NCBI GenBank assembly: GCA_021846145.1
Contig: JAJZCJ010000002.1
Coordinates: 1 to 45,849, forward strand
Reading direction: 5' to 3'
DNA length: 45,849 nucleotides
Origin: Bacillota bacterium
GTDB taxonomy: Bacteria; Bacillota; Bacilli; Alicyclobacillales; SLC66
Part shown: positions 26,301-34,435 of the stretch, piece by piece
Position numbering within the stretch: position 1 is the first letter of the stretch
Layout: every line of letters starts with the position of its first letter
Notes under the pieces: generated by a model
What the model was told of the DNA's origin: nothing
Database searches by the model: none
What the model saw: only the letters and a program-made list of their open reading frames with translations
Position numbers and translations under genes: made by a program

Positions 26301-26957
26301 GCTCAAACAAACGTGAAACTGGCGGAAGAAAAACATCAAGAGGCATTGGCAATACGCGCACAGGCGCAGATGCGGTGGGATGATATTCAGGTTAAACACG
26401 CGCGTTGGGAAGAACTAAATCTGGCTAGACAGCAATTGGACGCAAGGGTTAACCAACTGAAAATCTTAAAAGATATCTTACGGGGGAATAGTTTTGTTGA
26501 ATTTATGGCCAGGGAACAAATGGTCAGTGTGACAAGACAGGCATCAGAACGACTAGTGTCGTTGACGCGAGGCAGGTATGCTTTAGAGATAATGGGTGAA
26601 GGAGAGTTTGTGATGCGGGACTTGCACAATGGTGGGGCTACTCGTCCAGTGTCCTCGTTGTCAGGGGGAGAGACGTTTCTCACGTCACTGGCACTAGCTC
26701 TCGCGCTCTCTGCGCATATTCAGTTGCGGGGTAAATATCCGCTTGAATTCTTCTTTCTCGATGAAGGGTTTGGCACACTTGATCAGGACTTGCTTGACGT
26801 CGTGGTGACAGAACTAGAGAAGCTTCATTTTGAACAAATTGCGATTGGGGTCATCAGTCATGTGCCAGAATTGCGGGAGCGTCTGCAAAGGAGACTGATT
26901 GTTGAACCTGCAGAACCCGCGGGGCGGGGAACTCGGCTGAAAATTGAGCATGCTTAA
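23355..26957 (+). CDS. sbcC: Exonuclease SbcC (Rad50-type ATPase)
   Basis: 1200 residues, somewhat long for the family. N-terminal half-ATPase: GPTGSGKSTILDAITLALYG (K41). Long coiled coils lie on both sides of a zinc hook C577-P-V-C580 that joins two molecules. C-terminal half-ATPase: signature SSLSGGETFLTSLALALAL and Walker B FFFLDEGFGTLD. It forms the SbcCD complex with the preceding gene, to which it is translationally coupled. The coiled-coil region is Gln/Glu-rich. It is followed closely by a strong hairpin shared with the convergent reductase gene. Confidence 0.95.
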   Translation: MRPLRLTIAGLHSFREKQAIDFSQLADMGMFGIFGPTGSGKSTILDAITLALYGEVGRSSRKQGILNHAEKQLAVSFEFEIGRRDARKHYRVDRSFKRAEGYSVVHHTSRLLELDDLLASREYGEIVLADSKREVDQMIRAIIGLEPRDFTRAVVLPQGKFAEFLQLSGADRNQMAERLFGLEQYGVQLSKRISDRQNQDAGERENVIAAQNELGDASIDAVAQAQTAASETEQALVASGVWLDQMKTIYEESKQVWALQNQYVKANQVMAQHQSMAKEMLHLRVLLEVAERANRAWPYVEGAQAISRKVEGLEVAYTEGVAAENLAQGELQRARVALQNRKSEKDLEEPVLLLQMGQLDEAFALEKGVQQRMVALDELTATHHAAMIRYQTATNKKALLVQEEQNLSKSIVNTQALLDSHTISPSMRRQTLTLQAMTNKWQQAKNTYELILVDVNGRQARIQKDQAQVTLKLTELATFKQKKQSLERKLEELSRVNPAGQYHLPDLDTWLVELSAQVRTLGEIEGAVAQVNARIAALLVTQVSTRSLYEQAKLRLASVEQEWAQRLAAQLQDGEPCPVCGATDHQGPIMTDLPEHASSEIESLGAGQESAWEVAEHWKTEISKGEVSLHQSKDEVNRRHEELAVYRLRCQQLWEQNVPTAVSNKSAELWDSKQWTVAIDDVGKFVADLRSAHKKWQEQMEQITQNLSGMQEPDRLMEQEVTALQSKLQVANQELDRQQSALETAQIELATGLVEWQKGMNEFGMQCDDVEQNGTQLVQEQVNRLEKWDRLAAEERDQMAELRERIFKLQEEVNEVSLVSHQAEREVEDASTRLAGLERELEGSKHRLSQLIGDQSAAQVRENIRQSLDNLHHNLELATAAEQNANHILSKAMESRVQAEAELKSEKNNQQVALEKLEKVLVEEKFLTIEQVKDARISEGERVDVQYRIQQYDNEGIQYQAILDELAQQLSGQRIDAKQWELAQTNVKLAEEKHQEALAIRAQAQMRWDDIQVKHARWEELNLARQQLDARVNQLKILKDILRGNSFVEFMAREQMVSVTRQASERLVSLTRGRYALEIMGEGEFVMRDLHNGGATRPVSSLSGGETFLTSLALALALSAHIQLRGKYPLEFFFLDEGFGTLDQDLLDVVVTELEKLHFEQIAIGVISHVPELRERLQRRLIVEPAEPAGRGTRLKIEHA

Positions 26958-26958
26958 A

Positions 26959-26997
26959 TTTAATCCCGATAAGCAAACATGGCTCATCGGGATTAAA
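26959..26997. terminator. Bidirectional terminator between sbcC and the reductase gene
   Basis: The perfect 12-bp arms TTTAATCCCGAT (26959-26970) and ATCGGGATTAAA (26986-26997) also have AGC/GCT pairing inside the loop. It starts 2 bases after the sbcC stop and ends 20 bases before the convergent gene's stop. The flanking T-runs are short. Confidence 0.8.
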
Positions 26998-27016
26998 GTC
27001 GTCTCAAGTGATAGAA

Positions 27017-27862
27017 TCAGAATTCGAAGTTGTCTGGATCTGGGCCAATGCGCTGGTTGTTATTCAGTTGATCTAGCTGATTCATGGCTTCATCTGATAA
27101 TGAAAAATCGAAAACATCTGCGTTTTCCGAAATGCGATCCTCATGAACTGATTTTGGAATGGTGATCACATGGTGCTGCAGATCCCAACGGAGAATGACT
27201 TGGGCGGGAGTTTTGCCATGATCTTTGGCAATAGAACTGATGACTGGGTGTGTTAAAAGTTCACTGCCCCGCATTAGAGGGCTCCACGCCTCCACTTGAA
27301 TATGGTTTGCAGCACAGAATTCACGCAATGCATTCTGGGTTAATCGGGGGTGAAACTCTACTTGATTTACCATGGGCATGATCTCAGATGTCGCCATCAG
27401 GTCTTCTAGGTGGTGGACTTGGAAGTTGCTCACGCCAATTGCGCGGATCTGACCGTCTTTATAAAGCTGTTCCAGAGCACGCCAAGTGTCCTTATACTTT
27501 CCTTTTACAGGCCAGTGAATTAAATACAGATCCACATAGTCTAATCCCAACTTAGATCTGCTATCAGCAAAGGCGCGAAGTGTGGATTCGTAACCCTGTT
27601 CTGTATTCCACACCTTTGTCGTAATAAAAACATCTTCACGCGCCGTTTCGGATGCTTTCAGTGCTTTCCCTACACTATCTTCATTTGCGTATAGTTTTGC
27701 TGTATCGATACTGCGATACCCATGGCGCAGTGCTGCCAGTACGGCTTGCTCAACCTCCGCGCCTGCTTGAGCTTTGTATACGCCAAGGCCAAACCAAGGC
27801 ATCTTTACTCCATTATGCAAGGTGATAGTATCGGCAAGATGAGTTGCGATAGAAAATGTCAT
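27017..27862 (-). CDS. Aldo/keto reductase (YvgN/glyoxal-reductase type)
   Basis: 281 residues, AAAGGGG before the ATG. A TIM-barrel NADPH-dependent reductase with the full catalytic tetrad: D53 and Y58 ([11 protein letters not shown]), K83 (ITTKVWN), H116 (LYLIHWP). [19 protein letters not shown] is the NADP-phosphate binding segment, and the C-terminus GPDPDNFEF is typical of the 2,5-diketo-gluconate/glyoxal reductase group. It reduces aldehydes such as methylglyoxal; the exact substrate is not readable. It has its own transcription unit, converging with sbcC. Confidence 0.93.
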   Translation of the reverse strand: MTFSIATHLADTITLHNGVKMPWFGLGVYKAQAGAEVEQAVLAALRHGYRSIDTAKLYANEDSVGKALKASETAREDVFITTKVWNTEQGYESTLRAFADSRSKLGLDYVDLYLIHWPVKGKYKDTWRALEQLYKDGQIRAIGVSNFQVHHLEDLMATSEIMPMVNQVEFHPRLTQNALREFCAANHIQVEAWSPLMRGSELLTHPVISSIAKDHGKTPAQVILRWDLQHHVITIPKSVHEDRISENADVFDFSLSDEAMNQLDQLNNNQRIGPDPDNFEF

Positions 27863-27918
27863 CGTTCAGGCCCCTTTCCATTGAGCAATCTACTATCATT
27901 ATAATAGATAATAGCAAA

Positions 27919-28593
27919 TCAGTGTGCCCAGCGGTTGAGTTTATTGGCGGTTCGGTTGAAAATATAACCTGCCACCCAAATGGCTATCACTGCAAAGCCG
28001 CCAATTGCTAACCACCAGATGTACTTTGTGGATAGTCCCAAAAATACTAGCGCTGCGCCGAGATCATAGGGAAGCAGGCCAATAGCAGTGGTCCAAATGT
28101 ATTCCCAAGGATTTACAGACTCCATCACGCCTGCTGAATAGTTGACGACGATAAAAGGTAACGGTATCAACCGAACAATTAGTAGTCCTATCGCACCACG
28201 ATTTTTAATCCAGCGATTTACTTGTTGCAGGCGATTTTCAGTAATAAACGTTTGCAAAATACGAGAACCGATCGACCTAGCCATGAAGAACACTGCCACA
28301 GCACCCATCATCGCACCAACCCAAGTGTAAAAGATTCCCCACCAAACGCCGAAAATTTTCATATTCATGATCATCAAGAATTCAGAGGGAACGGGAATCA
28401 CACAAAATAGTGCCATGAGAAAAACGGACAAAACAATCCCCAATGTACCCCATGATTGTATTGCGTTTGAAATTTGATTGTTTTTGTCGAGGTAGAAAAA
28501 GACGACGACCAGCAAGACGCCTACGGCGAGGATACTAATACTCCAAGTGATACTGACTGTTTTGCTCCACTTAGGACGGGAATTATTGAGCAT
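27919..28593 (-). CDS. TVP38/TMEM64 (VTT/DedA-like) membrane protein
   Basis: 224 residues from the ATG at 28593. The frame is open for 59 more codons upstream, but these overlap the 3' end of the neighbouring gene and look non-coding. A GGGGG site lies just before 28593. An N-terminal membrane helix is followed by the VTT domain: re-entrant segment LFCVIPVPSEFLMIMNMKIFG, GAMMGAVAVFFMARSIG, and LLIVRLIPLPFIVVNYSAGV, with further helices to the end. Relatives are implicated in flipping of undecaprenyl phosphate or phospholipids or in envelope stress; the role here is unknown. Confidence 0.85.
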   Translation of the reverse strand: MLNNSRPKWSKTVSITWSISILAVGVLLVVVFFYLDKNNQISNAIQSWGTLGIVLSVFLMALFCVIPVPSEFLMIMNMKIFGVWWGIFYTWVGAMMGAVAVFFMARSIGSRILQTFITENRLQQVNRWIKNRGAIGLLIVRLIPLPFIVVNYSAGVMESVNPWEYIWTTAIGLLPYDLGAALVFLGLSTKYIWWLAIGGFAVIAIWVAGYIFNRTANKLNRWAH

Positions 28594-28638
28594 GATGACC
28601 CCCGGAATTTGGACTGATATATCTAATATCCTTGTCAA

Positions 28639-28655
28639 ATTATACGTTGTATAAT
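28639..28655. repeat. 17-bp perfect palindrome before the VTT protein gene
   Basis: ATTATAC-GTT-GTATAAT overlaps the stop of the GGDEF-EAL gene and lies 46 bases before the VTT-protein start. A minus-strand TTGACA (28633-28638) sits beside it. The half-site TTGTATAA recurs in the larger dyad at 31108-31145, at the other end of the same GGDEF-EAL gene. Confidence 0.6.
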
Positions 28656-31078
28656 CAGTTCGCAGCCCAAACTTGGATTTTTTCAGCGGGCATCGGTTTG
28701 CCAATCCAAAACCCTTGCCCATTTTCACAGCCAAGGGCGATGAGTGCCGCGCTTTGTGATTCATTTTCAATTCCCTCTGCGATTAGGTCTTTGCGAAAGA
28801 CTTTTGCCATACCAATAATTCCTTGTACAATAGCTAATTCTTGTTCATCTTCGAGCATGTCTACAATAAATGAACGATCGATTTTTAAGATATCTACAGG
28901 AAAATGCTTCATATAAGCGAGTGAAGAGTAACCTGTGCCGAAATCATCTAGAGAAAAACGAATGCCTTTTTTTTGTAGCTCCAAGATAACTGATTGTACC
29001 TTTTCTACGTCTTTTAGTGCATCCGTCTCCAGAATCTCCATTTCAAGTTGGTGAGGGGCAACTAATGGGTATTGATTTAGCGTGGATTCCACGTCAGTAA
29101 TAAAATCATCATGTAGCAGTTGCTGGGCAGGAATATTGATGCTGATCTTCGTCATTAAATTTTGTTGATTCCAGTGTGTAATCTGCTTAAGTGCGGTGGT
29201 CATCACCCAACGGCCCAAATCGAGCATAAAGGGGTCATCTGCGATGATGGGTAGAAATTCTCCTGGCAACACCAGCCCCTTGTCCGGGTGATTCCAACGA
29301 ATTAACGCTTCCACACCTACCATCGTCTTATGTAGCAGGTTTACTTTTGGTTGATAATATAACTCAAACTCATTATTTTCCAAAGCGGTGCGCAGACGTA
29401 ATAGTTGCTGATAACGATTGCTTAATGCTTCTTCTCGCAATAGATCATAATGGTAAATGCGGTTTCTGCCTAACTGTTTGGCGGTATACATTGCTTGATC
29501 CACATGTCTCAGTAGTGTATCAGAATCTCTTAAATCATCGGGGAAAGTGGTAGTGCCCATACTGGCGTTCACGGTCAGAGAAATTCCCTGTATCCAAAAT
29601 GGTTCAATTAATTGTTGTTTGATATTTTCCAATCGTTCGATTGATTCATGAATAGAAGATAAACGATCCAAAAGTAGTACAAACTCATCTCCACCTAAGC
29701 GCGCCACCACATCGTTCTCAGTAATGGCGTGTTGCAGCCTGATCGCTACCTGAATCAGCAACTGATCACCGAGGGCATGTCCATAATGATCATTGATTAT
29801 CTTAAAATTATCCAAATCCAACAACACGACAGCCAGTTTATGACCATCTGTCCTAGCATTGCCCATAGAATAATTCATGTGTTCAATGAACCTAGATCGG
29901 TTGGCAAGTCCGGTGAGTATATCGTGCTGAGCTTGCCATTCCATTTGGTCATTCCAGTGTCGCTTTTCTGTCACATCATGAAAAACTAACACACATCCGA
30001 TAATTTTTTGATCGTGATCGACAATAGGTGCTGCTGAGTCTTCAATGGCATAGGAATTCCCGTCATGAGATAGCAGCAACGTGTGATTGGCCAGTCCTAC
30101 CACGACACCTTCCCGCAATGCGCGATTCACAGGACTTGCTACCGGGATGTTTGTCTTTTCATTGACGATTCGAAACACTTCAAACAATGGTTTTCCTATC
30201 GCCTGAGTTAGTGTGAGGCCGACCATCGATGCAGCCACAGGATTTAAGTAATCTACGATGCCATCGGTATCGGTGGTAATGACAGCATCGCCAATTGAAG
30301 ACAAGGTGACACGAGCTTTATTGCGCTCCGCAATCAGGAGTGCTTCGGCTTTTTTTTGTTCTGTTATGTCGTTGACCACCCAAATAGTGCCCAGTTCAGA
30401 GTGGTTGGGTACAATCGATTTAGCACCATAAAACACCCAGAACTCCGACCCATCTTTTCTTTTGAAGCGTTGTTCACTGGTATAGCTGCCTTTTTGGTCA
30501 ATGATCAGATAGGCGATTTTCCCTACCTGATCGTAATCCTCCTGTGCAACAAACAAGTGACGGACATCTAGATTCAGCAATTCTTCGCGTTGATATCTAA
30601 ATATTTCCTCGAACGTTTGATTGCATTCTAAAACCTTTCTATCCTTTATGTATGCAATGCCTGAGATCGTATTGTTTAATAATGCCTGATGTTCTGCTAG
30701 TGCCACTTCTAATTTGAGTTCAGCTTCTTTTCGATAATCAATGTCGATAACACACCAGATAATATCTTGTTCTTCCTGAATCAATGGTTGTCCAATTAGT
30801 TGTACCCATTTTATCTGACCTGATTTGGTTCTCCATTTTACTTCCGGTATATTGAAAGGTGTGGGGAGATAAAATAGGTCATAAATCTGCGAACCGAATT
30901 GTTCGTAATCTTCGGAATTCTCATAAAGAATTGAGCTATTGCGATTGATAAGTTCTTGTTCCCTATATCCAAATAAATTCATAAAAATCTGATTTACCCT
31001 TATGATGTTACGATTATGGGTCTGAATCACACCGACCATTTGATTTTCAAATAAAGCAGTAGCCCACGAGGTAGTCAT
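28655..31078 (-). CDS. PAS(x3)-GGDEF-EAL cyclic-di-GMP protein
   Basis: 807 residues, cytoplasmic. AGGATG lies ten bases before the ATG. Three PAS domains (about residues 1-125, 130-245, 255-375), then diguanylate cyclase with intact GGDEF (462-466), then EAL phosphodiesterase with E590-[40 protein letters not shown] and AEGIEN. The I-site is missing (TEND in place of RxxD), unlike the other c-di-GMP protein in this window. The gene is flanked by related palindromes on both sides. Whether synthesis or breakdown dominates is not predictable. Confidence 0.92.
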   Translation of the reverse strand: MTTSWATALFENQMVGVIQTHNRNIIRVNQIFMNLFGYREQELINRNSSILYENSEDYEQFGSQIYDLFYLPTPFNIPEVKWRTKSGQIKWVQLIGQPLIQEEQDIIWCVIDIDYRKEAELKLEVALAEHQALLNNTISGIAYIKDRKVLECNQTFEEIFRYQREELLNLDVRHLFVAQEDYDQVGKIAYLIIDQKGSYTSEQRFKRKDGSEFWVFYGAKSIVPNHSELGTIWVVNDITEQKKAEALLIAERNKARVTLSSIGDAVITTDTDGIVDYLNPVAASMVGLTLTQAIGKPLFEVFRIVNEKTNIPVASPVNRALREGVVVGLANHTLLLSHDGNSYAIEDSAAPIVDHDQKIIGCVLVFHDVTEKRHWNDQMEWQAQHDILTGLANRSRFIEHMNYSMGNARTDGHKLAVVLLDLDNFKIINDHYGHALGDQLLIQVAIRLQHAITENDVVARLGGDEFVLLLDRLSSIHESIERLENIKQQLIEPFWIQGISLTVNASMGTTTFPDDLRDSDTLLRHVDQAMYTAKQLGRNRIYHYDLLREEALSNRYQQLLRLRTALENNEFELYYQPKVNLLHKTMVGVEALIRWNHPDKGLVLPGEFLPIIADDPFMLDLGRWVMTTALKQITHWNQQNLMTKISINIPAQQLLHDDFITDVESTLNQYPLVAPHQLEMEILETDALKDVEKVQSVILELQKKGIRFSLDDFGTGYSSLAYMKHFPVDILKIDRSFIVDMLEDEQELAIVQGIIGMAKVFRKDLIAEGIENESQSAALIALGCENGQGFWIGKPMPAEKIQVWAAN

Positions 31079-31107
31079 GTGTAGATCACATCCTAAAATA
31101 AATATGC

Positions 31108-31145
31108 AAGTTATACAATAGTATTGTGCTTCTATTGTATAACTT
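31108..31145. promoter_or_regulatory. 14-bp perfect inverted repeat upstream of the GGDEF-EAL gene
   Basis: The arms AAGTTATACAATAG (31108-31121) and CTATTGTATAACTT (31132-31145) have a 10-base spacer, and a second palindrome ACAATAGTATTGT overlaps the left arm. It lies between the tryptophanase stop (31183) and the GGDEF-EAL start (31078). It may be an operator for the latter or an AT-rich terminator for the former; the low GC of the stem favours an operator. Confidence 0.6.
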
Positions 31146-31182
31146 TTGTATGCACATTTGATAGGCTGAAATTCAGTGTAAG

Positions 31183-32568
31183 TTAATTTTCCTCGTTAAT
31201 TGGTGCGAGTTTACATAAAAAATGACGCAGCACTTGCGGTTCATAGACAAACTCTAACCCATTGACTTGATCTTTGCGCTCCCAAATTGCAGCTAGTGCT
31301 TCTACTACCACGTCCATATGCCGGTTAGTGTACACGCGCCGTGGGATGGTCAACCGCATAAACTCTGCATCAGCCGCTTTCTGTTGTCCGGTTTGTGGGT
31401 CTCGACCTAGTAGTAATGAACCGACTTCGACGGCGCGTACTCCAGATTCAATATATAGTTCATTGCAAAGCGCTTGTGCCGGAAATTGTTCGGAGGGGAT
31501 GTGGGGGAGGAATTTTTTAGCATCGACAAATACGGCGTGTCCGCCAACAGGCCACTGAATGGGGATGCCTTTCTCTCGCAGTCTCGCGCCCAGATAGTGC
31601 ACCTGACCAATACGGCTCTCTAGATAGTCAAATTCGATGCCATCGTAAAGTCCAGTGGCGAGCGCTTCAATGTCTCGCCCTGACAGTCCGCCATAGGTGA
31701 TGAAGCCCTCATAAGGCACACATGAACTGCTGGCTGACTGAAATAGCGACTCATCCGTGTGAATTCCAATCATGCCGCCCATGTTCACAATAGCGTCCTT
31801 TTTTGCACTCATGGTAAATGCGTCAGCTAAGGCGAACATTTCACGTACAATTTCTTTGATGGAAAAGTCTTGATACGCAGGTTCGCGGATTTTTATAAAA
31901 TATGCATTTTCTGCATATCTAGCGGCATCAAATAAGAGGGGCAGGTGGTAGCTGTCGGCTAGTTGACGGACGGCGCGAATGTTTTCTAGCGAGACTGGTT
32001 GACCACCTGCTGAATTACAGGTGATGGTGATCAAAATAAATGCAATTTGCTCTCGTCCGTGTTCCTCTATAAATGACTGCAATTTTTGCATATCAAAGTT
32101 ACCCTTAAACGGGATGTCAAGTGAGGTATCAAACGCTTCCTCGACCACAAGATTGATAGGGATTCCGCCGTTCATCTCAATGTGCGCCATTGTGGTGTCA
32201 AAGTGCATATTGCCAAGCACGTACTGACCTTTTTTAATGAGTTGAGGGAAAAGGACTTGCTCTGCCCCTCTGCCCTGATGGGTGGGAATGACATACTCAT
32301 ACCCAAATATATCCTCCACAGCTACCTTCAATCGATAAAATGACCGACTTCCCGCATAGGCTTCATCTCCTAGCATCATGGCAGACCACTGGCGATCGCT
32401 CATGGCTCCCGTGCCACTATCAGTCAATAAATCGATATACACGTCTTCTGATTTCAGCATAAATGGATTATATCCCGCATTTTTTAATGCTTGCTCACGA
32501 TCTGCACGGGGAATTAACCGAATGGATTCCACCATCTTGATTCGATAGGGTTCAGCTGAAATAGTCAT
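31183..32568 (-). CDS. tnaA: Tryptophanase (tryptophan indole-lyase)
   Basis: 461 residues from the ATG at 32568, seven bases after GGAGGCG; an in-frame ATG at 32604 has no such site. Fold-type I PLP enzyme of the beta-eliminating lyase family, with PLP lysine K257 (MSAKKDAIV), D214/R217 ([12 protein letters not shown]), and THQGRGAEQ. Tyrosine phenol-lyase is the close alternative. Three diagnostic positions favour tryptophanase: Asp in FDTT (D124) where the phenol-lyase has Thr, Val382 where it has the carboxylate-binding Arg381, and H449 in LRHF where it has Phe. It splits tryptophan to indole, pyruvate and ammonia. It is preceded by a sigma-54 promoter and the activator gene. Confidence 0.92.
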   Translation of the reverse strand: MTISAEPYRIKMVESIRLIPRADREQALKNAGYNPFMLKSEDVYIDLLTDSGTGAMSDRQWSAMMLGDEAYAGSRSFYRLKVAVEDIFGYEYVIPTHQGRGAEQVLFPQLIKKGQYVLGNMHFDTTMAHIEMNGGIPINLVVEEAFDTSLDIPFKGNFDMQKLQSFIEEHGREQIAFILITITCNSAGGQPVSLENIRAVRQLADSYHLPLLFDAARYAENAYFIKIREPAYQDFSIKEIVREMFALADAFTMSAKKDAIVNMGGMIGIHTDESLFQSASSSCVPYEGFITYGGLSGRDIEALATGLYDGIEFDYLESRIGQVHYLGARLREKGIPIQWPVGGHAVFVDAKKFLPHIPSEQFPAQALCNELYIESGVRAVEVGSLLLGRDPQTGQQKAADAEFMRLTIPRRVYTNRHMDVVVEALAAIWERKDQVNGLEFVYEPQVLRHFLCKLAPINEEN

Positions 32569-32610
32569 CAAAAATCGCCTCCAAAGTATCTGTATGCCCA
32601 TCAATGAATA

Positions 32611-32626
32611 AGCAAGTTAGATGCCA
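32611..32626 (-). promoter_or_regulatory. Sigma-54 (-24/-12) promoter of tnaA
   Basis: On the minus strand TGGCATCTAACTTGCT matches the sigma-54 consensus TGGCAC-N5-TTGC with the invariant GG and GC exactly ten bases apart. The predicted start near 32600 gives a short leader to the GGAGGCG site and ATG of tnaA. Confidence 0.85.
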
Positions 32627-32662
32627 TGGACGCGTCAAGTAATGGAGCGGCGAAATTACAAG

Positions 32663-32693
32663 TGATAAAAAATATTGTCAATAAATTTTATCA
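32663..32693. promoter_or_regulatory. 31-bp dyad, candidate enhancer for the sigma-54 activator
   Basis: Two 15-base halves around T32678 match at 13 of 15 positions. The outer arms are TGATAAAA/TTTTATCA and the inner arms TATTG/CAATA. The centre is about 78 bases upstream of the predicted tnaA transcription start, the normal distance for an enhancer-binding-protein site. The alternative is an AT-rich terminator for the regulator gene, which ends 20 bases away. Confidence 0.6.
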
Positions 32694-32712
32694 GTGAAAA
32701 GTTTTTTTATCA

Positions 32713-34308
32713 TCATTTTTTATTCATTTTATTTAGGATGGTGGTATTTGACACACCAAGTACGTTTCCCGCTTTTCGTGAAGAGGGGAACTCTTGCATG
32801 ACCTGATCGATGACGGCTTTTTCTGTTTCGTGCACAATATCTTTTAGCGTGGGCCAGTTGGTGCCAATTGGCACATTGATCTGCAGGTTTCGCGCTTCTC
32901 TTACGGCTTGGACGCTAGTGGGTGGCGAGTTGTCTAACCATTCAGAGAAGTGTTCTAGGGTCAATACAGTGTCCGCAGGCATCATGATGAGAACGTGTTC
33001 TAAGATGTTTTCTAATTGTCTCACGTTTCCCGGCCATGGTTGAGTTTGCAATTGCAACATCGCATGTGGATGGATGTGATATCCGGATTTTCCTAGTTTG
33101 TTCTCTAGCTTGTGAAGCAAGTACTGTGCAAGTAGCGGGATATCGTCGCTTCTCAGGCGCAAGGGAGGGATGAACAGGGGAACAACGTTTAATCGATAGT
33201 ATAAATCTTCTCGGAATAGGCCTTGTTCGATTAGTTGCTCTAAATTTCGATGTGTGGCAGCAATGATTCTGACATCGACGGGGATTTCTTTTGTGCCACC
33301 CACTTTGCGGATCGTGCCTTCTTGCAGGGTGCGCAATAATCGCGCCTGCATGGGTAACGACAGTTCTCCGATCTCATCAAGAAAAAAAGTTCCCGTATGT
33401 GCTTGTTCAAAAAGTCCCTTTTTCCCTTCCCTCATGGCCCCAGTAAATGCACCTGGTTCGTAGCCAAACAGTTCACTTTCAAATAGAGATTCTGGTAATG
33501 CAGTACAGTTCACCGCCACAAAAGGCTTCGCTAAACGAGAACTTGTCGTGTGGATGGCGTGGGCAAAGCGCTCTTTACCTGTGCCGCTTTCTCCTCGAAG
33601 GAGTACGGTTGAATGACTGCGTGCCACTGTTTTGGCTGTTTCCACTAATTTTCTCATCACTTCTGATTGATAGATGATGTCAGAAAATGTCGTTAAATGT
33701 TCCCGTTCACGGACGACGTTTAGTATTTCGTGAATCTGTTCTTCTCCTTTGATGGTGATGACCGCACCGGAAGTTTGGCCCGTTTTGTTGATGATTGGCG
33801 CGCTGCTGCACCAATAACGCCCGGGAAATATTTGGTTTTTTGCACTATTTTCAAATAGTTTGTTTGCATTTCCTATTTGTATAGTTTCCATAATTATTCT
33901 ATCATCTAATAGGGTTCCAATTGGTTCTCCTATTACATTTGCTGATAATGACAGAATAGTTTTGGCGGCTTCATTAATTTGTAAAATCACTCCGTCATGA
34001 TTGACAGTAATAATTCCTTCACTCGCCACCTCTAAGATCGTGCGCAATTGGTTTTCTCTGTCCTCAAATGGCATTTGTATGGCAGTGGTGACAGCCGTCA
34101 CTCCAGACACTTGACGCAGTTCTTGCAATAACCGCTCGTAAACTTGTTCATCTGCGCAAAAAAATTTAATAATCATTCCCAATTCCACGGACACTTCCAT
34201 TGCTACTTTTTCCACCTTGTGATTTTCAAACACTTGGAAAACATCATAACCAAGGCCTGGTCGATCCGAGAATTTAATCTGAATGAGCGCTTCATAGCCT
34301 TTGTCCGT
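32713..34308 (-). CDS. TyrR-like sigma-54-dependent transcriptional activator (ACT-PAS-AAA-HTH)
   Basis: 531 residues when read from an ACG codon at 34308, eight bases after the GGAGG core (34317-34321). The first standard start in frame is GTG 34233 (506 residues), which would cut through the N-terminal ACT domain (EALIQIKFSDRPGLGYDVF). A PAS domain (about 85-185) follows, then the AAA+ domain with Walker A GESGTGKE (239-245), the sigma-54 contact GAFTGA (286-291) and FFLDEIGEL. The C-terminal helix-turn-helix FPSSRKAGNVLGVSNTTILNK is of TyrR type. Unlike E. coli TyrR it keeps GAFTGA, so it should activate sigma-54 polymerase. The ACT domain suggests an aromatic amino acid effector; tnaA downstream is the obvious target. 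Confidence 0.9.
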   Translation of the reverse strand, partial: TDKGYEALIQIKFSDRPGLGYDVFQVFENHKVEKVAMEVSVELGMIIKFFCADEQVYERLLQELRQVSGVTAVTTAIQMPFEDRENQLRTILEVASEGIITVNHDGVILQINEAAKTILSLSANVIGEPIGTLLDDRIIMETIQIGNANKLFENSAKNQIFPGRYWCSSAPIINKTGQTSGAVITIKGEEQIHEILNVVREREHLTTFSDIIYQSEVMRKLVETAKTVARSHSTVLLRGESGTGKERFAHAIHTTSSRLAKPFVAVNCTALPESLFESELFGYEPGAFTGAMREGKKGLFEQAHTGTFFLDEIGELSLPMQARLLRTLQEGTIRKVGGTKEIPVDVRIIAATHRNLEQLIEQGLFREDLYYRLNVVPLFIPPLRLRSDDIPLLAQYLLHKLENKLGKSGYHIHPHAMLQLQTQPWPGNVRQLENILEHVLIMMPADTVLTLEHFSEWLDNSPPTSVQAVREARNLQINVPIGTNWPTLKDIVHETEKAVIDQVMQEFPSSRKAGNVLGVSNTTILNKMNKK

Positions 34309-34321
34309 AACGATCCCCTCC
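34306..34321 (-). promoter_or_regulatory. Ribosome binding site with ACG where the regulator's ATG is expected
   Basis: GGAGGGG (34315-34321) is followed by ATC, GTT and ACG in frame; ACG at 34306-34308 has the best spacing. An in-frame TAA (34324-34326) precedes it, and there is no ATG, GTG or TTG before 34233. Confidence 0.6.
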
Positions 34322-34372
34322 GATTATTGATAAAGATGAATATGGATACTAGCGTATCACAAATTTTTTATA

Positions 34373-34401
34373 TTGACGTTTACGTAAAAGGAAAATACAA
34401 T
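34373..34401 (+). promoter_or_regulatory. Promoter and candidate MerR-type operator of the acyl-CoA operon
   Basis: TTGACG (34373-34378), a 17-base spacer and TACAAT (34396-34401) form a good promoter. The spacer begins with the perfect palindrome TTTACGTAAA (34379-34388), and the wider TTGACGTTTACGTAAA resembles repeated TTTACGT sites I recall for LiuR-type MerR repressors. The regulator encoded directly downstream probably binds here. Confidence 0.7.
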
Positions 34402-34435
34402 GAAGATAAAATTTTAGAAAAGGTTGAATTCAATC

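Noticed and set aside
28594..28770. 59-residue N-terminal extension of the VTT membrane protein
   Set aside because: It overlaps the 3' end of the GGDEF-EAL gene, has no family similarity, and the ATG at 28593 has its own ribosome binding site and starts just before the first membrane helix.
31183..32568. Tyrosine phenol-lyase as the identity of the beta-eliminating lyase
   Set aside because: The carboxylate/phenol-binding Arg and Phe of phenol-lyase are Val382 and His449 here, and FDTT replaces FTTT, so tryptophanase fits better.
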